Source: Candidula unifasciata (taxonomy: Eukaryota; Mollusca; Gastropoda; Stylommatophora; Geomitridae). Taken from it: a DNA stretch of 64,000 nt. The first letter of the stretch is position 1; every line of letters starts with the position of its first letter. Under the pieces are notes generated by a model, which saw only the letters and a program-made list of their open reading frames with translations, searched no databases and was not told where the DNA came from. Position numbers and translations under genes: made by a program. Shown in pieces: positions 32,546-44,235 of the stretch. Location of the stretch: assembly GCA_905116865.2 (NCBI GenBank), contig CAJHNH020000226.1, forward strand, positions 225,729-289,728, in the 5' to 3' direction.

Positions 32546-32679
32546 TTATATCTTTCATAATAAGTCAACTATATAAGGAAAAAGCGATCTGGAGACGCAA
32601 CACATCCCTGTTTGGTGCTTATATACGCATACTTGAATGTGTGTAGAATTATTTGGCTCAACATACCAGGTACCGGAAT

Positions 32680-33060
32680 TTTTTTTTTTGTGGGGGGGGG
32701 GGGGGGGGGAGGGGTGAGGTGGAAAAAAAAAGGGGGGGGGGGGGTAAAAGCCACTTAAAGACTTCCCTATTAGGCCTTACCACTTCCCCCTCCCCCCGCC
32801 CCCTTTCGGACCATACAAATTATTTTGTGTCGGAAAAATGTATCCGCCCGCCCACCCTCACTAATAGTTTTTCCTGGGGGGGGGGGGGGGGGGGGGGGTT
32901 ATTTGTTTGGCAGTTTCCTCTTAAACCCCTTTAACCTTTGTGGAGCAGCTAGGTTCAAAAATAAAGCAGGGTAGTATCAATTGAGACAACTATAGTTTTA
33001 GATGAGGATGATGATGACGATGACGATGATGATAATAATAATAATAATAATAATAATAAT
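32680..33060. repeat. Poly-G tracts and trinucleotide repeats
   Basis: G runs near 32692-32709, 32740 and 32876-32899; GATGAC/ATAATA repeats at 33003-33060. Confidence 0.85.
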
Positions 33061-33440
33061 GTGCTGAATAGCAAATTAAAAAAAAAATTTGAAATATTAT
33101 GAAATGTTCAAACATATACTTCCTCAGACATAGATATACATTTAGAGAAAAGAAAAACACTGACAGCCTACATGATCTGAACATCATGGAAAACTGGCTC
33201 GCACACAGCATTCTGTGTCAAAAGCTGAGGTATTTTGGCCACATTAAACGTGATAATAGCCTGCAAAGAACGGCTAGAGAGAGACGTGCAGTTTTCGGAA
33301 AAACGAGACAGAGGCAGACCTTCGAGAACGTGGATAGAAGACACTAATGATGAATTGACTATCAAAGCACATAGCCCTGGAGATCTGTCTAGAAAAAGAG
33401 AGAATTGTAGGCCTGCCGTGACGAAAACGACGTTATAAAA
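33061..33440 (+). pseudogene. LINE RT C-terminal fragment
   Basis: LAHSILCQKLRYFGHIKRDN, then (shifted frame) GRPSRTWIEDTNDEL. Standard post-palm tail of RTE-like LINEs with a frameshift. Confidence 0.7.
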
Positions 33441-33721
33441 AGGATCTGTTGGTAATGGATGATGACATAAAGGGTGTATATTTAATGACTGTAGACTTTT
33501 AGAAATCAATTATTTGCGCACCGCAGTTTGTGTATTACGTCATTTTTCAACCACCTTGTAACAGTTAGTTTACAATATCACTGCTATATACCAGTGTCTA
33601 GTAACTGATCTAAGCTATACTGGTGTTACACATTGAAGAAAGAGTATTTTTTTGTTAAGCAAGTGTTCTTTAACGGTGGCAGGTACTCGAATGTGGTTGT
33701 TCAACAGTCTAAGATGTTATT

Positions 33722-33828
33722 TTCTGATACTCAAGTACCTCGAAGACGTGCACCTGGTACTCATTCAAGGCTGGGTCGACCTGGGAGTCAGTGTCATTTT
33801 TGAAAAAAAAAATCCGGCCTCGTCAGAA
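33722..33828 (-). mobile_element. SINE family D, left part (split by LTR element)
   Basis: Reverse-complement family D (GCACCTGGTACTCATTCAAG, GGCTGGGTCGACCTGGGAG, CCGGCCTCGTCAGAA). It stops abruptly at 33828; the rest resumes at 41288. Confidence 0.85.
33825..33828. repeat. Left target-site duplication AGAA
   Basis: AGAA at 33825-33828 is repeated at 41288-41291, directly flanking the TG...CA ends. Confidence 0.85.
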
Positions 33829-34354
33829 TGAGTGTGGTGTGGTGTGATTTTAGAAGAAGAAGAGAAGAGATATAAAAGTAGAGAGAGACAGACGAGAAGA
33901 AATAACAGTTAAAGGATGTATAAGAGGACAATAGGTTCTCCTGTGTGGAGAGTGTAGTAATAAGTCTACACCCCAAACGATCAGGTAATGGTCAGTGGAG
34001 GTCTTATGGAAGAGAGAGTAGATATATAGTGGATAAAGTGGTGGTGGTATAAAGACTACAGAGACTAACAATAATAGTACCACTCCTATACTCAACAAAC
34101 TAACGATGGAATAAAAGAATAACAACTAACAATCATGTTTATTAAGAAACAGCATTACAAAGTCGTCTATCTCATGTTACACAACCAACAGATGTTATAT
34201 TATGTTATAAACAGAACGTCCTCACACTATAAAACTCAGCAACTGACAGCAGAATCCACTCAACGATAAACTAGCAAATGACGCCTAGAATATCCTTCAT
34301 TGCTCTACAAATAATAAGCCAAATAACAACTACAATCTAGCCATCTACTCTAAT

Positions 34355-34478
34355 GCCAAATACCGACTACCATCTAGCCATACTGCTGATTGCAGTCTAG
34401 ATACCATCTAACTATAGCCAAATACCGACTACCATCTAGCCATACTGCTGATTGCAGTCTAGATACCATCTAACTATA
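34355..34478. repeat. 62-bp tandem repeat inside the LTR
   Basis: Two units begin GCCAAATACCGACTACC at 34355 and 34417. The same pair is present in the other LTR near 39370-39490. Confidence 0.85.
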
Positions 34479-35728
34479 GCTGATTGCAGTCCAAAGACCA
34501 GCTAGCCTATTTAGCCAACCCGGCACACCATGACAGAAACTGCCATGTCACCTGTTAAATATATTCAAACAATCTATAAGTTCACATTGCCAAGCATATA
34601 AACGTGAACGCAACAACATACATCTTATTCTACCCTGCAAACAACTGCCTTTCTTCATACGAATAGTTATCCCTTTAAACAGGCATTCTTATACCCTTGA
34701 ATAAACCTCCATCCACTAACTCACATGTACTTCTTATTCAAAACATATTACTATGTATAACCATACATGCACTATTTACTTTTACCACATGAATGCCCAT
34801 GCATTTCCTCTTCAACGACAACAATCTGGCTACAGACATGGCCTTGCATCCCCCACTCACTTCAACATCTGATACTCTTGTCCCGCCCCTTTACAGGTAA
34901 ATTCTATTATATCCGTGTGCTCCCTTCTCGGCAGCTTGCCGAGGACAGTTCAAGCTAAATGACTTTCACTTTCCCATATCTTCTTATATCATTCTCTCTT
35001 CAAATCACAACTAAATGCTTACAACATTATAACTGCATCATGTTAATACATATGGCGTTATCATTCCCTAGCAGCGCCAACTCTGATGTTCAATATGATA
35101 TTTCACACGTCATGCTTATCTGTTATCATGACCATCACCATCATGTGCTGTGCCGGTCTTCCGGTAATTATTATGTCTTCTAACAGAATCCTACATTCTT
35201 CATTACAACCATGACACACATAACTATACATACACAATTATACATCTTATGACATCAGTGCCCGCTGCTTTCCTCCTGTATCACAATCAAAACAATGCAG
35301 ACACAGCCTGGCCGTTAGAAAGGGTCATTCTAGGGCCACCTGTTCATTCACCAAACCACTCTCTCTCTCTACCTGTGAAATACGATATTGGGCCTCTGAC
35401 CTAAATAAGAGGGTAGCTCCCGTATGCTGCATGCTCAGAACGTTTCTCGTTTTATAACTTTCCTTTCCTCCAATGTTCCAAGATGATGTCTGCTCCAAGA
35501 AATCATTATAATATACATATTGATACTCATACTTTGCATTAATACACTTGGATCTGTCAACATAGCATTTGCTATGTCTCAGGTGTCCAGTTAGATGACT
35601 CGCAAGATCCAGTTAATGCATATCAGAGCAATCATCATCATCATGTGTCCTACCAATAACCCAAGATGCGCTAACCGCTATTATCATACTGTATCTTATC
35701 TAATTACTTAACATGAACACAGTACTAC

Positions 35729-36091
35729 TTACATAACATGAAGCAATATTTCGTGCATTATCTGGCAATTCACACAACAGAAGTATGGACTTAGCTCCAT
35801 CGTATCGACATCATCCGAATGCCCACAGCATCCTTCGTTGGCAGAGATCTCAGCGCAAGTGTCTCTATCAGGGCTTCCAGTAGTGTATTTACCCCTGACG
35901 CTACCCCTCTCCTTTGTCCCTGAGTTCATGAAACTTTGTCTTCTAAGGTTCATGAACCTTTCTCTTTCCCGCCAAAGATGGTATTCCAAGCCACTTTGCA
36001 TATTTGGATGGAAAATCCCCAGGAAATCTGGTGCCGTTGCCTTTGTTCGTTGTCTTGCCTCTGTTAATTTACGAGTATATTGGCCTACCAC
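35729..36091 (-). other. 120-codon ORF inside the 3' LTR
   Basis: An open frame (MVGQYTRKLTEARQRTKATA...) with a C-terminal cysteine-rich end (YFCCVNCQIMHE). It is present with only two visible residue differences in the other LTR at 40743-41105. No family recognised. Preservation between young LTRs is not itself evidence of coding. Confidence 0.3.
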
Positions 36092-36272
36092 AGTTCATGA
36101 ACAAGCTTGGCCTGCACCCACGTCTTTGTCGAATCTTGAGTCAATGCCCTCAGGGTTGTTAGACTAGCGACCCTCTTTATCTCAAGCGACTCTATAACTC
36201 CTTATTCCTCCGTGTGTTTCTTTCCTTCTATTTCCTTCTTTGATAAACGTGACTGTAATCAGTACTGTCACA

Positions 36273-37003
36273 TTCCGGCCCCGTAACGAAGAATCAGTGC
36301 CACTCTGATTCCTGAAGAACCTGACCCTCCAGCCAGTGATTGATTTCCCTCGCCTCTTATCAATAGACACCTTCCTATGTCTATAATCTCTCTGCTCGCC
36401 TTTCAGTAAGACCATCAGCAAAGAGCATCACATCATTGCATCATTAACAAATGTCTAAATTATGAATTCAACAAAAACAATAGTTTTTCCTTCAGAAAAT
36501 ACGTAATCAAATTCTCCTGTGTGCTTGATGTGCAACTGTAGGATCCAAGTCGCCACCTGTTACAGTATATGTAACAAACTGCACAAATACAACACCATCA
36601 TAACAACAAATGTCACAAACACATTTCTACAAACTCATAAAAAACGGCAACACATGTTTCGCGAGAAAAGACAAAACACCTATCCAAATCGTCTTTGCCC
36701 ACTGGACATTCCGTAGCGGGACGCTAGTCACCACTTCCTCTGTGCTTGTCGCCTGTTTTGACGAACCAAAACATCCAGCCAACAACACGTGTAACAAATA
36801 CAGCTCTGAGTACAAAACTCATCAACAGAAACAATTGTTTCACCACACAACATATAATCAGCCGTCTTCTGTTGGACTGGACCTGTGGCTGCAGGATCTT
36901 TACATCACCTGCAACAAACTCTGAACTCTACCACATTAAATTCATACCAAATGTTACTGCACAATGTGACCAGCGGATTTCTTTGTGTCCACCATTAACT
37001 GGG
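36273..37003 (-). other. LTR element interior without recognised coding
   Basis: The stretch where pol would normally lie. I find no RT, integrase or protease motif on the minus strand. A purine-biased GGGGCCGGAA lies next to the 3' LTR and may be the polypurine tract. Confidence 0.55.
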
Positions 37004-38551
37004 TCAACAGTTCACAAGACATGTCCTCAACTCTTCCTCTCTGGCTATGAGGCGCAATTTCTTATGTTCCCTGCTGGTCAATACGTATTGTGGTCTTGTA
37101 GCATTTGGAAGGCGCAGGACAACATACACATCATCAGACCAATAGTCATTCATGTCCCCCTCTTCTGGTTCGAGTTTCAACTGTACTTTCTCGCCTATTT
37201 TGAATCTGGAATAACTTTCAACAGTCTCTGTAGTCAACTGCACTTCACTAGGTAACGCGGCGCAGGGCTGGTTAAAACTGGCAGAATTTTCATTGTGCTG
37301 AGTTTTGCTCGGCAACTGTTCAGTGCTAGATACACCAGCGGAAAGCTGATTTATAGCTGTCGAATTGTCACTGCTCTGTTTTTGAGCAGGAGAACCTTGA
37401 CTGGAAGACACACACTGTCTTCTTCTCCTGCCACGCCTCCTCCTTTTTGACCTCATTTCACCTTCTCTGCGAATCTGTCTATCACTGGGTTTCTCAACTG
37501 AATTCGCACTGGCGGAGTTTTTCAACCCTGCAGATAATACAACTGGACGTGAGCCCTGTGGCCTCTTACGCCACACTTGCCAAGTTTCGTTGTTCTTGCT
37601 GTAGTTAGACGCTTCTCGTCTCTGCGCCTGTATAGGGCGCCGAACATCGCCGACAGTTGTTCTCTGTCTACAGGCACTCATTAGATGTGATGATGACTGG
37701 CAAAGGAAACATCGTTTGCGCTGTACAGGGGGCTGTAACAAAGCAGCTACTCGTTGTTTCAATTGTTTCACTTCATCCCTCAAAACGGACACTTCACGCT
37801 TCTCACTTGACGACACTGTAGAACTCACAACATTCACCTGCATCACTGACTCGTTAGTCAAAACCACATTGTTAGAAAATAAATTTTCATCACCCACCCA
37901 TCTAAGAGCAAAATTTCTGATGGACAGAAAAGTCACATTAGGATCTTGGTGAATTCTCTCTAGCGCTAACTTTCTGCAAATCGTGTCTCTCAGTTGTCCG
38001 ACGAATTGATCTCTCAAGATCGACGTATCCCATGGGGACATTTTCACTTTCTTTTGCGCACTGATAATCGCTTGAAACGCTTCATGAATACGATGAGAAA
38101 AACTACGGAGAGTCTCATTCTCACCGTGCCGTAGGGCGAAAAATGCAGACGCTAGTGCCACAATGCTTCGACGCTCACCATAAACTTGCTGTATGACATC
38201 TAGCATATCGTTTGCATTCTCTGCTTGATGCAACTTCAGCTCTTGCCTGACGCTCGATGTGACATGATCAAGCACCAGGTCAATCTGATCTGCCGGAGTC
38301 ATCCGTTCATTTCTGAACACGGACTTGACTCGACGAACGAATTCATCTGTGACCGTGGGATCTGATGTCCCCTCAAAGTGCGTTATGTTTACGCGCTCTG
38401 GCAACATAACGATGTGCGTACACCCTGGTCTGTTTGACAAACAGGATCCTTCCACCGCCGAGGTCAGGGAACTGCCTTCATGGTGCATGTTACTGCTCAC
38501 ACGAGTGCTCTCGTCCATCTTGCTTAGGAGGTTCAACTGAATTTTTCGCAC
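37004..38551 (-). CDS. Gag-like protein of the LTR retrotransposon
   Basis: Intact 515-residue ORF. Residues about 50-220 form an alpha-helical capsid-like region (ITHFEGTSDP, then FFALRHGENETLRSFSHRIH). A predicted coiled coil follows at about 248-275 (EKREVSVLRDEVKQLKQRV) and a perfect CX2CX4HX4C zinc knuckle at 281-294 (CFLCQSSSHLMSAC). There is an arginine-rich run at 368-379, a Ser/Gln-rich linker, and a C-terminal domain at about 445-505 (FKIGEKVQLKL, W..DVYVVLRLP, YVLTSREHKKL). That tail looks like the SH3-like C-terminus of retroelement integrases, which is unusual on Gag. Expected role: particle assembly and RNA packaging. The open frame suggests recent activity. Confidence 0.75.
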   Translation of the reverse strand: MRKIQLNLLSKMDESTRVSSNMHHEGSSLTSAVEGSCLSNRPGCTHIVMLPERVNITHFEGTSDPTVTDEFVRRVKSVFRNERMTPADQIDLVLDHVTSSVRQELKLHQAENANDMLDVIQQVYGERRSIVALASAFFALRHGENETLRSFSHRIHEAFQAIISAQKKVKMSPWDTSILRDQFVGQLRDTICRKLALERIHQDPNVTFLSIRNFALRWVGDENLFSNNVVLTNESVMQVNVVSSTVSSSEKREVSVLRDEVKQLKQRVAALLQPPVQRKRCFLCQSSSHLMSACRQRTTVGDVRRPIQAQRREASNYSKNNETWQVWRKRPQGSRPVVLSAGLKNSASANSVEKPSDRQIRREGEMRSKRRRRGRRRRQCVSSSQGSPAQKQSSDNSTAINQLSAGVSSTEQLPSKTQHNENSASFNQPCAALPSEVQLTTETVESYSRFKIGEKVQLKLEPEEGDMNDYWSDDVYVVLRLPNATRPQYVLTSREHKKLRLIAREEELRTCLVNC

Positions 38552-38804
38552 CGGGTTGGCTTCCTAATTCTAAATCCAAACTTCACACCTCAAAGAGATC
38601 TACTGGCTACTTCTCTACCAACAACTGGAAATAATACATCCACTAAACAACTCTGTTTAAGAACGTGAATGATAGAACAACTCCTAACTGATGGAATTCA
38701 AACCTTACCAACTGACCAAAACACTGAACGGCCACTAAGAATCATATACCACACTATGGATAGCACCATCTACCATATACTGAGAGGTATACACATTCAA
38801 AAGG

Positions 38805-38823
38805 AATCCTGCTCGCAGCGCCA
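38805..38823 (-). promoter_or_regulatory. Primer binding site, tRNA-Ser type
   Basis: On the minus strand TGGCGCTGCGAGCAGGATT lies four bases after the 5' LTR. It is complementary to a tRNA 3' end AATCCTGCTCGCAGCG-CCA. From memory that is one base different from an animal tRNA-Ser(CGA) end. Confidence 0.75.
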
Positions 38824-38827
38824 AAAA

Positions 38828-41287
38828 TGTCACAGTGTGGGTGGTGTGTACATTTTAAAGAGGGGATAGAAGAAGAAGAGAAGATATAAAAGTAGAGAGA
38901 GACAGACGAGAAGAAATAATAGTTAAAGGATGTATAAGAGGACAATAGGTTCTCCTGTGTGGAGAGTGTAGTAATAAGTCTACACCCCAAACGATCAGGT
39001 AATGGTCAGTGGAGGTCTTATGGAGGAGAGAGTAGATATATAGTGGAGTGGTGGTGGTATAAAGACTACAGAGACTAACAATAATAGTACCACTCCTATA
39101 CTCAACAATCTAATAACGATGGAATAAAAGAATAACAACTAACAATCATGTTTATTCAGAAACAGCATTACAAAGTCGTCTATCTCATGTTACACAACCA
39201 ACAGATGTTATATTATGTTATAAACAGAACGTCCTCACACTATAAAACTCAGCAACTGACAGCCGAATCCACTCAACGATAAACTAGCAAATGACGCCTA
39301 GAATATCCTTCATTGCTCTACAAATAGTAAGCCAAATAACAACTACAATCTAGCCATCTACTCTAATGCCAAATACCGACTACCATCTAGCCATACTGCT
39401 GATTGCAGTCTAGATACCATCTAACTATAACCAAATACCGACTACCATCTAGCCATACTGCTGATTGCAGTCTAGATACCATCTAACTATAGCTGATTGC
39501 AGTCCAAAGACCAGCTAGCCTATTTAGCCAACCCGACACACCATGACAGAAACTGCCATGTCACCTGTTAAATATATTCAAACAATCTATAAGTTCACAT
39601 TGCTAAGCATATAAACGTGAACGCAACAACATACATCGTATTCTACCCTGCAAACAACTGCCTTTCTTCATACGAATAGTTATCCCTTTAAACAGGCATT
39701 CTTATACCCTTGAATAAACCTCCATCCACTAACTCACATGTACTTCTTATTCAAAACATATTACTATGTATAACCATACAGGCACTATTTACTTTTACCA
39801 CATGAATGCCCATGCATTTCCTCTTCAACGACAACAATCTGGCTACAGACATGGCCTTGCATCCCCCACTCACTTCAACATCTGATACTCTTGTCCCGCC
39901 CCTTTACAGGTACATTCTATTATATCCGTGTGCTCCCTTCTCGGCAGCTTGCCGAGGACAGTTCAAGCTAAATGACTTTCACTTTCCCATATCTTCTTAT
40001 ATCATTCTCTCTTCAAATCACAACTAAATGCTTACAACATTATAACTGCATCATGTTAATACATATGGCGTTATCATTCCCTAGCAGCGCCAACTCTGAT
40101 GTTCAATATGATATTTCACACGTCATGCTTATCTGTTATCATGACCATCACCATCATGTGCTGTGCCGGTCTTCAAGTAGTTATTATATCTTCTAACAGA
40201 AGCCTACATTCTTCATTACAACCATGACACCATAACTATACATTCACAATTATACATTTTATGACATCAGTGCCCGCTGCTTTTTCCCCTGTATCACAAT
40301 CAAAACATCGCAGACACAGTCTGGCCGTTAGAAAGGGTCATTCTAGGGCCACCTGTTCATTCACCAAACCACTCTCTCTCTCTACCTGTGAAATACGATA
40401 TTGGGCCTCTGACCTAAATAAGAGGGCAGCCCCCGTATGCTGCATGCTCAGAACGTTTTCTCGTTTTATAACTTTCCTTTCCTCCAATGTTCCAAGATGA
40501 TGTCTGCTCCAAGAAATCATTATAATATACATATTGATACTCATACTTTGCATTAATACACTTGGTTCTGTCAACATAGCATTTGCTATGTCTCAGGTGT
40601 CCAGTTAAATGACTCGCAAGATCCAGTTAATGCATATCAGAGCAATCATCATCATCATGTGTCCTACCAATAACCCAAGATGCGCTAACCGCTATTATCA
40701 TACTGTATCTTATCTAATTACTTAACATGAACACAGTACTACTTACATAACATGAAGCAATATTTCGTGCATTATCTGGCAATTCACACAACAGAAGTAT
40801 GGACTTAGCTCCATCGTATCGACATCATCCGAATGCCCACAGCATCCTTCGTTGGCAGAGATCTCAGCGCAAGTGTCTCTATCAGGGCTTCCAGTAGTGT
40901 ATTTACCCCTGACGCTACCCCTCTCCTTTGTCCCTGAGTTCATGAAACTTTGTCTTCTAAGGTTCATGAACCTTTCTCTTTCCCGCCAAAGATGGTATTC
41001 CAAGCCACTTTGCATATTTGGATGGAAAATCCCCAGGAAATCTTGTGCCGTTGCCTTTGTTCGTTGTCTTCCCTCTGTTAATTTACGAGTATATTGGCCT
41101 ACCACAGTTCATGAACAAGCTTGGCATGCACCCACGTCTTTGTCCACTCTTGAGTCAATGCCCTCAAGGTTGTTAGACTAGCGACCCTCTTTATCTCAAG
41201 CGACTCTATACTTCCTTATTCCTCCGTGTGTTTCTTTCCTTCTATTTCCTTCTTGTAAAAAACGTGACTGTAATCAGTACTGTCACA
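38828..41287 (-). repeat. 5' LTR
   Basis: 2460 bp. The ends are TGTGACAGT and ACTGTGACA (minus strand), imperfect inverted repeats. It contains the same 62-bp tandem pair and 120-codon ORF as the other LTR. Confidence 0.85.
40743..41105 (-). other. 120-codon ORF inside the 5' LTR
   Basis: Counterpart of 35729-36091 (TEGRQRTKATAQ here, TEARQRTKATAP there). It would lie early in the element's 5' LTR. Function unknown. Confidence 0.3.
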
Positions 41288-41352
41288 AGAAGGCGAAGCC
41301 ATGACTTTCCTATCGGCGGGCGGGCGTTTAGCCGCTAACGCCACGGCCACTC
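41288..41352 (-). mobile_element. SINE family D, right part (split by LTR element)
   Basis: It begins with the TSD AGAA and continues the interrupted family D element (GCGAAGCCATGACTTTCC, GGGCGTTTAGCCGCTAACG). Confidence 0.8.
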
Positions 41353-43764
41353 CCAATTTCGCCTCTTAGTCTTCTTAAACAATTATTGGGTGGGCGGGGC
41401 GGGGGCGGGGGAGAGATCTCAATGAATTTGTTCTTCCAGGCGTTATATCCACAGATAAGGTGTTCTGTCGGTAAAAGTAACGTTGATCTCCCTACGCCCC
41501 GCCCATCTACACACTAGGTCACTTCTGATTGGTAGTTTCTGAACCTGTCACCTTGTCACAAGGTTACGGGGGTATTCCGTTTGCCGTTAACATCGCCTGT
41601 TGTATATGTCAGCACGCCAGCACTTTTAACGCTCCAAAAACATGGAGCAACTGGCCTTAACTGTCGTATGGCAGTTTTGTCGCGCACCTTTACTCACGGA
41701 ATATTTTCACAAATCCCTTAGGTGCTCTGAGACAGGGAGGTTTTGAATGGTGGCTCTCGTTCGTCTAGAGGCCTAACCCTCGGTTCAAACTTTCCATTCA
41801 ACCTGTCTCAGGGATGAGGTGACTCGAGCTCTGACTCCACAGAGTTATTATGAACACTTGGGTACCTCTCGGCCAGACGTCCTCATCACTATTTTGCCCC
41901 CAGACTGGTAAACAATATAAACACAGTCAAATATATAAAAAAAAAAAAAAAAAAAAATGAGTATGACGAGACGGGACTACCTTTCTGACTACGACAATTA
42001 ATGCACCACAGCAACTTAGCTAAGACAGCAAGTCCTGAATTAAAATTTACATGTATTAATTACTTCATAACAAAAAGGATAAAAATTGTTTTAAGAACTC
42101 GAAAGAATGTTCAATTCTTAAGATAATCGAAGGGAGAGAAACAGTTTTCCTAAAGGATTCTATCCAATTCAGGAATCATCACAGCGGAGGTATGGGACAG
42201 ATTATAAAGGCCCAGTTGGAATCAAGCTGCTTCTGAATGTCACTCTGACTTATCTGATTAGATCTCGCAGCTCCTCAGGATGCCGGAATGGAGTTTCACA
42301 CCGCCTCACTTCACAGAACGTCTTCACAAGAATGATGCAGCTTCTGGAATTGATCAAGGACAATCAACTCGAGATCGGAAGATGTCGACTCTAGTACCGT
42401 CTACACATTCAGCAACAGCAATTCACCACACGTCAGTTGCTTCTTGGGTGGTGGTAGGTGGAAGCACTCAGTTAGACCACGGACGCTTGTTGGATCTTCA
42501 GAAATCCCGAAAAACACAAGGCAACACCCATGAGCGAACCGTACCCAACGCACCTAGTTAATCAATATCCTCACTACCTCCACATGCTCAGATATAGTTG
42601 AGGCTAGTCCAAACCATGAAGGTTGGCTACCTCTAACTTGGAATACGTTCAGTTTCCCAGAGTGAGCACTAGAGTCGTACGTACGTTTCCATTAACTCGA
42701 ATAGTTTCTGAATTCAGTCCTGTAGCGAAAGTCAGACAGATCTCCATTATTTCCCATCCTTTTTAATATACCTTTTTCACTAATTGGAAAGATAAGGTAT
42801 AGGAGATGAAGTCAAAACTAAGATCGAAGGAAATATGCTCCGAAGGCAGTACGACAGTCTAAGCTTGTTGTGGTTACGACAGCTCCTAGCAACAGCGGAT
42901 ATGACGTCATGCCTGACCCGAAGCTCCTTGTTATTCACAACGATTCAGCGACTCACCAAGTTCAGAGACCGAATAACAGCAAACAACTAATTATACAAAT
43001 TTAACAATACCATAAATACACTCCAGATAGGTGGATTGATTGATCCGAAGAGGTTTAGAAGGCCGGTTCGAAGAATTCTCCGAGAAATTTCAGCCGAAAG
43101 TGCATTCCAATCCGGAGCTCTATTCGCCGTCCTCCATCGCAATGATCGTAGACAAACAGATTTGCATTATCAATCTGCTGACCTTACTTACCCACACCAC
43201 AGACACTGAGCACAAATATTCAATTAAAAGCCTTTAGGAAAACTCACCCATGATAAATGGAAAGAGAATAAAAGCTTGTCTTTTTAACGGTCAAGTGGCA
43301 CCAAGAAAAGTTTTACGTATGCCCACTTGAACGGACTGCAAAGAAGTGACGTGTGAAACTACAGTCCCTATCTACCGCAGTTGGTGTAGGAATACTGCTC
43401 ACGTATGCGGTGAAGTGGTCAGACAATTTATTTTAAATAGGCGTAGAAAATGTGTCCTAACGTGTAAATCGACACTAAAAGCCTAAAAGAATCAATATCA
43501 GAGTGAATTATAGGGATTTTTCTTATCTGGACTCCCCCACAACAAACGAACTATATAACTACGGTCGGCCTATCCTATATCATAGTTACAATGACGATTT
43601 TGGGGGTGTTCAGACTGTGGACCTGCCTAATGCGGTAGGTGTGTGGATTCTGTCATGCGACACTAACACAACCTCCGTAGAGGGTGCTGCAACCTATGTG
43701 CACAGGCATTCTCTTTCTCGGAATGAAACGTAAACGCAAGACACCACAGAAAGCAAAAATTGAC
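41353..43764. other. Mostly unassigned
   Basis: GC box-like GGGCGGGGCGGGGGCGGGG at about 41391-41410, a tRNA-like B-box-bearing stretch near 41745-41900 (CTCGGTTCAAAC), and poly-A at 41937-41957. No gene recognised. The open frame at 43503-43733 has no recognised family. Confidence 0.4.
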
Positions 43765-43945
43765 CTTGGATCTCAGGTCGACCCAGTCTTGAGTGGGTAC
43801 GGGGTGCAGTCCCAGGAAGTAAAGTCAGCCGGTGTGATGCTGACCACATCACCCATCTTGTGTCTATTGGTCTTTAAAAATATAGGTCTAGCCCTATATT
43901 CCCTATACGCCTAAAGGCGTGGAAAATGGTCCTTTACTTTTTTTT
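43765..43945 (+). mobile_element. SINE family D, 3' part
   Basis: GGTCGACCCAGTCTTGAGTG, CAGCCGGTGTGATGCTGACC, CGCCTAAAGGCGTGGAAAATG and a poly-T end. The tRNA head is missing. Confidence 0.75.
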
Positions 43946-44235
43946 TTTTTTTTTTACAGAAAGCAAACAATAGAGTGGGACCCAGTTGCAGCCTTCAGGA
44001 AAGTCGACCAGCCCAACAAACTTGTTTATGAAAAGTGACCGACTTTCTTTGGTGGAAATTTGAGTAATCCTAACCGTATTTACATAACTTTGTCAGTACC
44101 TAGAAGATCACAATACCTCTCTTGGTTATTACCAAAGCCACAATGAAGACAAAGCTGTATGGTAGACAAGAAGATATGGATTGCCCGATAGCTTTCATAA
44201 AGGTTACCGGCCTCCTGATATAAGTTTTTTGACAG

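Larger units (their letters stand above)
33829..36272 (-). repeat. 3' LTR
   Basis: 2444 bp, aligned end to end with 38828-41287. Its outer end (minus ...CACACTCA) lacks four bases found in the other LTR (...CACACTGTGACA). Confidence 0.85.
33829..41287 (-). mobile_element. LTR retrotransposon, Gag-only, with 2.45-kb LTRs
   Basis: A complete element of 7459 bp in minus orientation: 5' LTR (38828-41287), primer site, Gag ORF, about 0.7 kb without recognised coding, 3' LTR (33829-36272). It has TG...CA ends, a 4-bp TSD, and near-identical LTRs with scattered substitutions. No protease, RT, RNase H or integrase core is visible in the 2555-bp interior, so it would depend on proteins in trans. Ty3-like affinity is suggested by the 4-bp TSD and CX2CX4HX4C Gag, but is unproven. 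Confidence 0.85.

Noticed and set aside
36746..37255. 169-codon plus-strand frame in the LTR element interior
   Set aside because: Overlaps the 3' end of Gag in antisense, with no motif and no initiation context.
38870..38900. Plus-strand TATAAAAG as promoter of the LTR element
   Set aside because: Gag and the primer site are on the minus strand, so this box near the LTR's 3' end points antisense. Possible antisense promoter only.
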